Below are positions 1 through 5,708 of a stretch of 7,312 bases of DNA, piece after piece. Position 1 is the stretch's first letter; every line of letters starts with the position of its first letter. The notes beneath the pieces are model-generated. The model had not been told where the DNA came from, did not search any database, and saw only the letters and a list, made by a program, of their open reading frames with translations. This DNA is from an uncultured Eubacteriales bacterium (lineage in GTDB: Bacteria; Bacillota; Clostridia; Lachnospirales; CAG-274). The stretch lies in contig CABUWB010000092.1 in NCBI GenBank assembly GCA_902495025.1, positions 1 through 7,312 on the forward strand, given 5' to 3'. Both the position numbers and the translations under genes were made by a program.

Positions 1-147
1 GATAAAATCGGGTATTTCGTTCTCAATAGGGCAGCCTGTGCGGCACATAGGCTTTTTACAGTGCAGGCAGCGCTGTGCCTCGGCAATAGCCTCCTTCATT
101 GTAAATGGCATACTGTCATAATTTTCTTTTTCGTTCTGATTGGTCAT
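1..147 (-). CDS. Glutamate synthase small-subunit-like FAD/Fe-S oxidoreductase, N-terminal 49 codons only
   Basis: Only the first 49 codons lie in the window; the gene continues past position 1. I translated it from the reverse complement, starting at the ATG whose complement is 145-147. Residues 24-49 carry the Fe-S segment typical of glutamate synthase beta subunits and their relatives: EAQRCLHC, then cysteines 27, 30, 35 and 39 (C-x2-C-x4-C-x3-C), followed by P and the IPDFI motif. In that family the segment binds a [4Fe-4S] cluster and precedes FAD and NAD(P)H domains, which pass electrons to the glutamate-forming subunit or to another acceptor. The start has a strong ribosome site (AAAGGGGG in the minus direction, about 155-163). 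It lies 15 bp after the stop of the upstream aminotransferase gene, so the two are probably cotranscribed. Related stand-alone oxidoreductases (GltA, NfnB/SudA type) share this N-terminus, so the exact reaction cannot be fixed from this fragment. Confidence 0.85.
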   Translation of the reverse strand, partial: MTNQNEKENYDSMPFTMKEAIAEAQRCLHCKKPMCRTGCPIENEIPDFI

Positions 148-162
148 TTGTTAAAACCCCCT

Positions 163-1257
163 TTAATTTTCAATTATCTCTTTAAGCTCCTTTAGGAGCA
201 TATCATTCTGCTCTGGCAGCTGTATACAAAAGCGTATATAGTGTCCGTCAAGGTATGGGAAGGACGAGCAGTCCCTCACAAGCAGTTTTTTGTTAATAAG
301 TCTTTCAAAAATATCGGCTGATGTAATATCCTCTCTTGTCAGCTTAAAAAGGAAAAAGTTTGACTGCGTATCGTACAGCTTAATATTTTTCCATTTTAAA
401 AGTTCGCTGCGTATTCTGCTGCGCTCGGATATAATAAGGCTGCGTGTTTTTGTTATAAACTCCTGCGAGGTAAACATTACACAGCCTGCAAGCTCGGCAT
501 AGCTGTTTACCGACCATGGGTCCTTATACGCTGCCGCCTTTTCCCTAAGTGCCGCATCGGAGCAGGCACTGTAGCCAAGCCTTAAACCAGGGCAGGAGAA
601 AAATTTGGACGTACCCCTTATTATAAACAGGTTTGTGTACTCGTATGTGAGCGGCATGGCAGAAACAGCCTTAACATCATCAGCAAACTCAATATAGGTT
701 TCGTCAATCATAAGATAAGCGTTATGCTCTTTTAAGCAGTCAAGCAGTATTTTAAGCCTGTCTGCGGTAACATAGCTGCCTGTTGGATTGTTTGGGTTGC
801 ACAGCACCACAAGGTCTGTTTTATCGGTGATAAGCTGCTTTAAGGCATCAATATTGAGTACAAAGTCATCTTCCTCCTTTAACGGAAACAGGGTGATGTG
901 TCCGCCTGTAAGCTCAATTTCACGCTGATATTCCGAATAAGCAGGGGATATAATTATGCTCTCCTTGGGGCACAGGGTCTTAATATAGGTAGAAATAAGC
1001 TCCGTTGAGCCGTTGCCCACTATTATAGAATTAATATCCGCACCTGTATATGAGGCTATTGCCTGCCTGAGCTTTACATAGCTTACATCGGGATAGTCGC
1101 ATATAACGGACAGATTGTCCCTTACAGCCGCCTTTACCTCCTCGGGCAGACCCAGAGGATTTACATTGCCGCTGAAGTTTACAATCTCCTCCTTGGCAAT
1201 ACCGTAACGGCGTGAAATTATGTCAAGGTCGCCACCGTGTACCTGTGTGTTGCTCAT
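163..1257 (-). CDS. PLP-dependent class I/II aminotransferase, HisC/CobD-like
   Basis: A complete 364-residue cytoplasmic fold-type I PLP enzyme, close to the usual 350-370 residues of HisC/CobD (COG0079). Visible landmarks are HGGD at 7-10, FSGNVNPLG at 28-36, GNGSTEL at 81-87 for cofactor phosphate contacts, CNPNNPTG at 153-160, and D185 with Y188 for the PLP ring. TSK at 216-218 makes K218 the likely Schiff-base lysine, followed by PGLRLGY. R342 in the IRF motif is the likely carboxylate-binding arginine. The HGGD plus NVNPLG amino end resembles threonine-phosphate decarboxylase (CobD), but no cobalamin gene is nearby. Many Clostridia carry such proteins annotated as histidinol-phosphate aminotransferase, so the substrate is left open. 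The start is supported by AAAAGGAAG in the minus direction at 1265-1273. It is the first gene of an operon with the glutamate-synthase-like gene downstream; glutamate is the usual amino donor in this family. Confidence 0.9.
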   Translation of the reverse strand: MSNTQVHGGDLDIISRRYGIAKEEIVNFSGNVNPLGLPEEVKAAVRDNLSVICDYPDVSYVKLRQAIASYTGADINSIIVGNGSTELISTYIKTLCPKESIIISPAYSEYQREIELTGGHITLFPLKEEDDFVLNIDALKQLITDKTDLVVLCNPNNPTGSYVTADRLKILLDCLKEHNAYLMIDETYIEFADDVKAVSAMPLTYEYTNLFIIRGTSKFFSCPGLRLGYSACSDAALREKAAAYKDPWSVNSYAELAGCVMFTSQEFITKTRSLIISERSRIRSELLKWKNIKLYDTQSNFFLFKLTREDITSADIFERLINKKLLVRDCSSFPYLDGHYIRFCIQLPEQNDMLLKELKEIIEN

Positions 1258-1297
1258 AATATTACTTCCTTTTCAAAATATAATTTTCCCTAATGAT

Positions 1298-1326
1298 ATA
1301 GTAAATTAAAATCGTCAACATTTCAA
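1298..1326 (-). promoter_or_regulatory. Candidate sigma-70-type promoter of the aminotransferase operon
   Basis: Reading the minus strand, TTGAAA (complement of 1321-1326, five of six matches to the -35 consensus) is followed after 17 bp by TACTAT (complement of 1298-1303, four of six to the -10 consensus). Transcription would start about 30-35 nt before the ATG at 1257, which leaves room for the ribosome site. The surrounding DNA is very AT-rich, so a chance match is possible. Confidence 0.4.
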
Positions 1327-1363
1327 GAGATTTTATAAAAATATATGGATTTTTTATTTGTGC

Positions 1364-1392
1364 TTGACAGGTGAACGATTGTTAACTATAAT
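1364..1392 (+). promoter_or_regulatory. Consensus sigma-70/SigA promoter of the methyltransferase-TetR gene
   Basis: TTGACA at 1364-1369 and TATAAT at 1387-1392 are both perfect consensus hexamers, separated by the optimal 17 bp. The predicted start is near 1399, giving a leader of roughly 30 nt with AAGGAGGG at 1417-1424 just before the ATG. An unregulated promoter of this quality would be very strong. Two operator-like dyads sit on it, which suggests that it is normally held off by a repressor. Confidence 0.9.
1371..1386 (+). promoter_or_regulatory. Operator-like dyad 1, filling the promoter spacer
   Basis: The 16-mer GTGAACGATTGTTAAC is an imperfect inverted repeat: six of its eight symmetric base pairs match, with half-sites GTGAAC and GTTAAC around a 4-bp centre. 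It occupies all but one base of the 17-bp spacer between the -35 and -10 boxes. Dyads of this general length and location are typical of TetR-family operators. A second copy lies 25 bp downstream, centre to centre. Assignment to the TetR domain of the downstream gene is an inference from position. Confidence 0.75.
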
Positions 1393-1395
1393 GGA

Positions 1396-1411
1396 GTGAA
1401 CAGTTGTTAAC
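1396..1411 (+). promoter_or_regulatory. Operator-like dyad 2, over the predicted transcription start
   Basis: The 16-mer GTGAACAGTTGTTAAC matches dyad 1 at 14 of 16 positions; the two differences are both in the central 4 bp. Six of eight symmetric pairs are complementary, and the flanking A1395/T1412 add one more. It covers the predicted +1 and lies just upstream of the ribosome site, so a protein bound here would block initiation. Identical half-sites with a diverged centre are what is expected of a duplicated protein-binding site. Confidence 0.75.
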
Positions 1412-1427
1412 TTAATAAGGAGGGCAT

Positions 1428-2912
1428 ATGGAAAATAAAGCAAGCATTACCGCACTGATGTCGGCATTTGTGCGTGCCTACCATACGGAGAGTACGCTAA
1501 TACTGGTATACATCGACAATATGGCACGCTGCCTTTTTACCGATGAGGAATATGCACAGATGAAGGCATATATTTGCAGCGGTGCGGATTTTTTTGAAAA
1601 CGGACTTAAAGAAAGCGGAATTGGACAGGATGAGCTGCTGCGCCGAATAATAAATACACATCTTGCACCAACCCCTGTGGCAAGGGCGAGGTTTTGTGCG
1701 GATAGTCTTAAAACTGCGCTGCTGACAGGTACGCAGCAGTATGTAATTCTGGGTGCAGGCTATGATATGTCAGCGTGGGACATACACCATAATAATATAA
1801 AAATTTTTGAGCTGGACCACCCTGATACACAGGCTGAAAAGAAAAAACGGATTTTGCGTGCAGGGCTGGAAATACCGCCGCAGCTTAGTTTTGTGCCTGT
1901 CGATTTTACGGCGGACAGTATAAAGGACAGGCTGCTTGCGGCAGGCTTTGATGTAACCAAAAAGACCTTTTTCAGTTGGCTAGGCGTCAGCTTTTATCTT
2001 ACCGAGGCTGAAATAAGAAAGCTGCTTGCCGATATTTCATCATTTGCAGCAGAGGGCAGTACGCTTGTGTTTGATTATGCCGACAGCGGATTTTTCAGCT
2101 CGGGTGTAAAGCGTATTAAAAATATGATTGCCATGGCGGCAGCAGGCGGTGAGCCTATGAGATTTGCCTGCGACAGTATGCAGCTTGCCAAAATACTGGA
2201 GGATAACAGCTTTCTTATCTATGAGGAGCTTACTCCTGAGGATATTAATTTTAATTACTTTAATATCTCCGATATGACCGCAGCCGAGCATATAAACTAT
2301 GTAACCGCTGTGCTGAAAGGTACGGAGAGGATAAACACAAAGGAGAAAATTTTAAATATTGCTCTGCGTATGTTTGCCAAGAGAGGGTATGACTCGGTTT
2401 CGGTGCGTGATATTGCAGGTGAGCTTGGCATAACGCAGGCGGCGCTTTACAAGCATTACAAAAACAAGAGGGATATTTTTGACAGCATTTTACACCGTAT
2501 GGAAGAAAATGACGGTGAGCTTGCAGAGAATAACAATATGCTGTCTGACAGCGTTGAAAATGCTCCGCAGAGCTATAAAACAGAGCTTGAGGATATTAAA
2601 AAATTCAGCCTTGATATGTTCCGCTGTTGGACAGGGGACGCCTTTGCCTCGGCATTTCGCAGAATGTTGACAATAGAGCAGTACAAAAGTGCGGAAATGT
2701 CGGCGCTTTACAACCAATATTTGCTTTTGGGGCCTTTAACCTATGTTGAGGATTTATTTCGTAAGCTTGGCTGTAAAAATGCAGGAAAAAATGCGCTTGC
2801 GTTTTACTCGCACATTTTCACGCTTATAAATATGTACGACACTGCTGAGGATAAAAGAGAGGTTGAAAGCACCGCCAAAGCATATATAGAAAATTTTGAA
2901 TTTATGGAATAA
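1428..2912 (+). CDS. Fusion of TIGR00027/LCM-type SAM-dependent methyltransferase with a C-terminal TetR/AcrR repressor
   Basis: A single 494-residue reading frame with two full domains. Residues about 10-296 form a class I SAM methyltransferase of the leucine carboxyl methyltransferase/TIGR00027 (PPM1/TcmP) group: the SAM-binding glycine motif VILGAGYDMSAW at 106-117, FELDHPDTQAEKK at 127-139 with the acidic residue expected to bind the SAM ribose, FFSWLGVSFYLTEAEI at 181-196, and LVFDYAD at 213-219. Residues 302-494 form a TetR regulator: the helix-turn-helix region at about 304-351 contains AKRGYDSVSVRDIAGELGIT and the YKHYKNK recognition-helix region, followed by a helical ligand-binding and dimerisation part. 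The start is set by AAGGAGGG at 1417-1424, although its 3-4 nt spacing to the ATG is short. I found no ribosome site before the TetR part that would allow it to be made alone. The methyl acceptor is unknown, and family members may methylate carboxyl or hydroxyl groups of small molecules. The gene probably represses its own promoter through the two upstream dyads. It is monocistronic and convergent with the next gene. Confidence 0.9.
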   Translation: MENKASITALMSAFVRAYHTESTLILVYIDNMARCLFTDEEYAQMKAYICSGADFFENGLKESGIGQDELLRRIINTHLAPTPVARARFCADSLKTALLTGTQQYVILGAGYDMSAWDIHHNNIKIFELDHPDTQAEKKKRILRAGLEIPPQLSFVPVDFTADSIKDRLLAAGFDVTKKTFFSWLGVSFYLTEAEIRKLLADISSFAAEGSTLVFDYADSGFFSSGVKRIKNMIAMAAAGGEPMRFACDSMQLAKILEDNSFLIYEELTPEDINFNYFNISDMTAAEHINYVTAVLKGTERINTKEKILNIALRMFAKRGYDSVSVRDIAGELGITQAALYKHYKNKRDIFDSILHRMEENDGELAENNNMLSDSVENAPQSYKTELEDIKKFSLDMFRCWTGDAFASAFRRMLTIEQYKSAEMSALYNQYLLLGPLTYVEDLFRKLGCKNAGKNALAFYSHIFTLINMYDTAEDKREVESTAKAYIENFEFME

Positions 2913-2970
2913 TAAATATGATTATAATACTTTAAACAAATTTGATGAAAACTATTATAAATAAAGAGCG

Positions 2971-3011
2971 TTGTCTGCTGTACCATAAAAATTTTACGGC
3001 AAAGCAGACAA
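2971..3011. terminator. Long hairpin between convergent genes, probable (bi)directional terminator
   Basis: TTGTCTGCT at 2971-2979 is the perfect reverse complement of AGCAGACAA at 3003-3011. The inner part continues to pair almost to the centre at 2991. In the plus-strand transcript the inner stem has three mispairs (G-A at 2980/3002, A-C at 2982/3000, A-C at 2985/2997). In the minus-strand transcript the two A-C mispairs become U-G wobbles, so the hairpin is stronger for the gene at 3030-3536. The U-run after the stem is weak (CUCUUUAUUUAU on the minus side, none on the plus side). Its place between two converging stop codons supports a terminator role. Confidence 0.55.
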
Positions 3012-3029
3012 GGCTCCGGTCTTAATATG

Positions 3030-3536
3030 TCAGCAGCTTAAACCGTTATATTCGCCGTTTTTAAATGAGTAGGAGTTGTAAATCATTCTGCGCCTTGGTC
3101 TGCGGAACATGAAAATATGGTTTAAAATAAGCGCTTCAATAACGGAGTTTAAAAGTCGGTTTCTGTTCCAGCCCACAACAACCGCTCTTGCATTAACCTC
3201 AAGCCGTATTTCATCAACCTCATCAAGCTGTTCTGCGGCAGCGTCAAGCACCTTGGCAGCAAGCAGGGCAAGCGTTTCCCTGCTGATGCCGTTTTCGTCA
3301 TAAATGGGGCTGGAGCTGTAATCGTACTGGTCTACAACCTGCTTTACAAAGGGCATAAGCATTGCGTTAAGCTGTGTGTAAAGTGCCTCGCTCAGCTCCA
3401 TATCCCTTAATAGCATGTTGTTGCCGTCTGCTGCGGCGCTTTTTTTATTGTCGCTTACGCCCCTGTTGCTGTCATAAAGCGGAATATTATCGGGTATTTT
3501 ATTTTCAAAAGCCTTAACCGATTTATAATAATTCAT
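3030..3536 (-). CDS. Hypothetical protein, 168 residues
   Basis: I do not recognise a family. The frame is credible as a gene: it has a strong ribosome site (GGAGGTA in the minus direction, 3541-3547), a good -10 box just upstream, and a composition unlike random translation. The first 40 residues are polar and probably disordered. Residues about 45-72 and 84-108 look like amphipathic helices, the second rich in Ala and Leu with an acidic end (QLDEVDEI). A segment at 112-142 mixes VVVGWNRNR with a hydrophobic helix. A basic cluster, FRRPRRR, follows at 144-150, then a Tyr/Asn-rich tail ending in cysteine. No signal peptide or clear membrane span is visible, although 131-144 is quite hydrophobic. 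The basic patch could bind nucleic acid or lipid, but that is speculation. It is monocistronic, divergent from the flavoprotein gene and convergent with the methyltransferase-TetR gene. Confidence 0.75.
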   Translation of the reverse strand: MNYYKSVKAFENKIPDNIPLYDSNRGVSDNKKSAAADGNNMLLRDMELSEALYTQLNAMLMPFVKQVVDQYDYSSSPIYDENGISRETLALLAAKVLDAAAEQLDEVDEIRLEVNARAVVVGWNRNRLLNSVIEALILNHIFMFRRPRRRMIYNSYSFKNGEYNGLSC

Positions 3537-3555
3537 AATTTACCTCCAAATGCTT

Positions 3556-3583
3556 ATTATACTGCATTTTATTCTGTCCTCAA
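3556..3583 (-). promoter_or_regulatory. Candidate promoter of the hypothetical gene
   Basis: On the minus strand, TTGAGG (complement of 3578-3583, four of six matches) is followed after 16 bp by a perfect TATAAT (complement of 3556-3561). Transcription would begin near 3549, leaving a very short leader of about a dozen bases that holds the GGAGGTA ribosome site. Confidence 0.5.
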
Positions 3584-3594
3584 AAAAAGGTTAC

Positions 3595-3623
3595 TTGCCG
3601 ACTTCTTTTATATATAGTATAAT
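3595..3623 (+). promoter_or_regulatory. Candidate promoter of the iron-sulfur flavoprotein gene
   Basis: TTGCCG at 3595-3600 (four of six -35 matches) and a perfect TATAAT at 3618-3623 are spaced by 17 bp. The predicted start near 3630 precedes AAGGA at 3632-3636, so the leader is very short. The -35 boxes of this promoter and of the opposite-strand promoter are only about 11 bp apart. The two divergent genes could therefore share regulation, but I see no operator-like dyad between them. Confidence 0.55.
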
Positions 3624-3645
3624 TACGTTATAAGGATGTGTTTTT

Positions 3646-4194
3646 ATGAAAACTCTTATTATAAACGGCTCGCCTCGCCCAAATGGTGAAACGGTCAGTA
3701 TGATAAATTATATAACGCCTCATCTTATCGGTGAATACAGGCAGGTAAACACCTATTATGCCGATATTAAGCCATGTACCGACTGCCGCCATTGCCACAG
3801 TGCATACGGCTGTGCCATTGATGACGGTATGACGGAGCTTTACGACTATATAAGGCAGTGCGACAGGGTTATTTTTGCCTCGCCGCTTTATTTTTCACAG
3901 TATACAGGCAGCTTTCTTGGTTTTATGTCAAGGCTGCAGATGCTTTGCGCACAGCGGTATATACGCCGTATGGAGTGTGAAATTGCACCTAAAAAGGGAC
4001 TTGTTCTGCTTAACGGAGGCGGCAGTACAAAAAGCCTTGCAGGGGTGGAGCAGTGTACACGTATACTTATGAGGGAGTTTAACTGTACAGATTATAAAAC
4101 AATATGCTATACGGGCAGTGATATTAAGCCTGCCTTGCAGGACAGAGCAACCATATCAGCCCTTGATGAGGGGATAAAATTTTTGCTTGTGTAA
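3646..4194 (+). CDS. Iron-sulfur flavoprotein-like NAD(P)H-dependent FMN reductase/flavodoxin-fold protein
   Basis: A 182-residue flavodoxin-fold protein of the NADPH-dependent FMN reductase family (PF03358). The amino-terminal strand leads into NGSPRPNGET at 7-16, the FMN-phosphate loop, and ASPLYF at 78-83 is the second flavin-contacting loop. Cysteines 44, 47, 50 and 56 form C-x2-C-x2-C-x5-C. This matches the compact [4Fe-4S] motif of archaeal and clostridial iron-sulfur flavoproteins (ISF, pattern C-x2-C-x2-C-x4-7-C), where cluster and FMN exchange electrons, often with ferredoxin or in oxygen or peroxide detoxification. NGGGSTKS at 123-130 is a glycine-rich loop late in the fold. The protein is cytoplasmic with no signal peptide. 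The ribosome site is AAGGA at 3632-3636, 9 nt before the ATG. The physiological electron partner cannot be told from the sequence. It lies 92 bp before the MATE gene on the same strand with no clear terminator between them, so partial cotranscription is possible. Confidence 0.85.
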   Translation: MKTLIINGSPRPNGETVSMINYITPHLIGEYRQVNTYYADIKPCTDCRHCHSAYGCAIDDGMTELYDYIRQCDRVIFASPLYFSQYTGSFLGFMSRLQMLCAQRYIRRMECEIAPKKGLVLLNGGGSTKSLAGVEQCTRILMREFNCTDYKTICYTGSDIKPALQDRATISALDEGIKFLLV

Positions 4195-4255
4195 AAAAAC
4201 TGTACTTTTATATAAAAAAGCTAAAAAAATAAAGGTGCATACTGTTTTCTTGCTT

Positions 4256-4261
4256 TATAAT
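4256..4261 (+). promoter_or_regulatory. Possible -10 box upstream of the MATE gene
   Basis: TATAAT stands 30 bp before the TTG start codon and 10 bp before the ribosome site. No convincing -35 hexamer is present 16-18 bp upstream (the region reads AAAGGTGCAT). It could be an activator-dependent promoter or a chance match in AT-rich DNA. The alternative is readthrough from the flavoprotein gene. Confidence 0.3.
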
Positions 4262-4286
4262 TGTTGGCAGAAAGGAGAGCTTTGCC

Positions 4287-5708
4287 TTGAAAAATATTAA
4301 AAGTATTGGTGTTGAACTGTCGGAGAAGGACAGAAAATTTCGTGAATTTGCTTTAAACGGAAATATGTGGCACGTCATATTTTACGTTTGTATGCCGCTT
4401 GTTGTTTTTCAGGCTGTTAATCATATATTTAACATACTTGATACAATGATGGCATCGCATATCAGTGCAAAGGCTGTATCGGCTGTTGCATACCTTTCAC
4501 AGATACAAAGTATTATTTCGGCTGTAGGAATGGGACTTGCGGCAGGCAGTACGCTAAAAATAAGTGAGGCTTATGGTGCAGGCGATTACGATACAGTTAA
4601 AAGACGTTTAAGCTCATTGTGTGCAATATGTTTTTTTATAGGTTTAGCTGTTATGATGCTTATGCCGTTTGTACCTGCGTTTCTTCGCATTACAGGTACA
4701 CCGCAGGACTTTATTGCAATAGGCAGCCGCTATTTTGTAATTACGCTTGCAGCAACCATTATAGGTTTTTTTAATAATGTTTACATTGCAATAGAAAGGG
4801 CTAGGGGCAACTCTAAAAGGATAATGTATCTTAATATGGGTGTTATCTCGTTAAAGCTGGCTATTACTGCGGTATTTATTTATGGGCTTAATGCGGGGGT
4901 TACAATGATTGCCGTTGCAACAGTTATTTCACAGAGTGTACTTTTATGCTTTGCGGTAAAAAATCTCTCGGGCAGGGAAAATGTATTCGGCTTTAATCTG
5001 TGTGCCGTTACATTTAAGCGTGATATTGTTATGCCAATGCTTAACCTGTCATTTCCAGTAATTGTTGAAAAGGTCGCCTTTGCAATGGGCAAAACTGTTA
5101 TAAATGCCATGAGTAAAAATTATGGTCAGCTTACGGTAGGTGCACTTGGCATATCAAACAATATATGCGGCTCGGTAACTACAATACATAATGGCTTTCA
5201 GGACGGTGGAGCTGCCGTCATAAGTCAGAATACAGGTGCAGGTAAAATAGACCGCAGTCTTGATGCCTTTAAAAAAATACTGATAATAAACTGTATATGG
5301 GGCTTTGTCGGCTGGATACTGCTTATGGTATTTATTGACCCAATAAGCTATATGTTTGCATACAGTGTGCAGGGACTTGATGTACAGTTTCAGCAGACTA
5401 TAAAGACAGTGTTTATGTATGATGCTTTTGGCGGTTGTGTTCCGCTTGGTATAAATGCGGCAGTAATGAGTCTGCTTTTCGGTTTTGGTTATACCAAGCT
5501 TTCAATGGTTATTAATTTTTCGAGGGTTTTTATTTTCAGGATACCTGTACTGTGGGCGCTGCAGAATTTTACCGCCCTTGGCAGTGAAAGCGTAGGTATC
5601 GTAATGATGGTAAGCAATATTTTGACGGCTGTTATGTCAGTTACCATAGGTATATTTGTGCTAAAAAATATAATCAACAACAGGGATAAATGGGAGGTAT
5701 TAAAATGA
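4287..5708 (+). CDS. MATE family multidrug/metabolite efflux transporter, TTG start
   Basis: A 473-residue polytopic inner-membrane protein with about 12 hydrophobic segments (roughly 28-48, 66-88, 110-130, 146-168, 183-202, 205-225, 248-270, 283-300, 332-352, 374-400, 405-425, 435-460), the usual MATE size and topology. The two six-helix halves show the family's internal repeat: AYGAGDYDTVKRRL at 95-108 and QNTGAGKIDRSLDAFKK at 314-330 are equivalent cytoplasmic loops. MATE proteins export cationic drugs or metabolites using a Na+ or H+ gradient; the substrate here is not deducible. The start is TTG at 4287-4289, chosen because AAAGGAG at 4271-4277 sits 9 nt upstream; the next in-frame ATG (Met27) would cut into the approach to the first helix and lacks a ribosome site. 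The stop overlaps the next gene's start as ATGA. TTG may lower translation, which is common for membrane pumps. Confidence 0.92.
   Translation: MKNIKSIGVELSEKDRKFREFALNGNMWHVIFYVCMPLVVFQAVNHIFNILDTMMASHISAKAVSAVAYLSQIQSIISAVGMGLAAGSTLKISEAYGAGDYDTVKRRLSSLCAICFFIGLAVMMLMPFVPAFLRITGTPQDFIAIGSRYFVITLAATIIGFFNNVYIAIERARGNSKRIMYLNMGVISLKLAITAVFIYGLNAGVTMIAVATVISQSVLLCFAVKNLSGRENVFGFNLCAVTFKRDIVMPMLNLSFPVIVEKVAFAMGKTVINAMSKNYGQLTVGALGISNNICGSVTTIHNGFQDGGAAVISQNTGAGKIDRSLDAFKKILIINCIWGFVGWILLMVFIDPISYMFAYSVQGLDVQFQQTIKTVFMYDAFGGCVPLGINAAVMSLLFGFGYTKLSMVINFSRVFIFRIPVLWALQNFTALGSESVGIVMMVSNILTAVMSVTIGIFVLKNIINNRDKWEVLK
5692..5708 (+). promoter_or_regulatory. Ribosome site and ATGA stop/start overlap coupling the MATE and lyase-like genes
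   Basis: GGGAGG at 5692-5697, inside the end of the MATE gene, lies 7 nt before the ATG at 5705. The MATE stop TGA (5706-5708) overlaps this ATG. The arrangement fixes the downstream start and implies coupled translation of the two proteins from one mRNA. Confidence 0.85.

Noticed and set aside
1258..1363. Riboswitch or leader peptide in the divergent region
   Set aside because: The stretch is very AT-rich, the predicted leaders are only about 30 nt, and no conserved RNA motif or stem was recognisable.
1371..1411. Short CRISPR-like or mobile-element repeat
   Set aside because: There are only two copies, each is itself a dyad, and they sit exactly on promoter elements; an operator pair explains them better.
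2040..2291. Minus-strand frame of 83 codons opposite the methyltransferase
   Set aside because: It is antisense to conserved methyltransferase motifs and has no ribosome binding site.
2309..2375. Possible internal start that would produce a free TetR repressor
   Set aside because: AAAGGAG at 2339-2345 has no in-frame start codon at a workable distance. The next ATG (2370-2372) is over 20 nt away and would cut off the first helix of the DNA-binding domain.
4195..4240. A-rich stretch after the flavoprotein gene as an intrinsic terminator
   Set aside because: There are runs of A but no GC-containing stem and no T-run on the plus strand.
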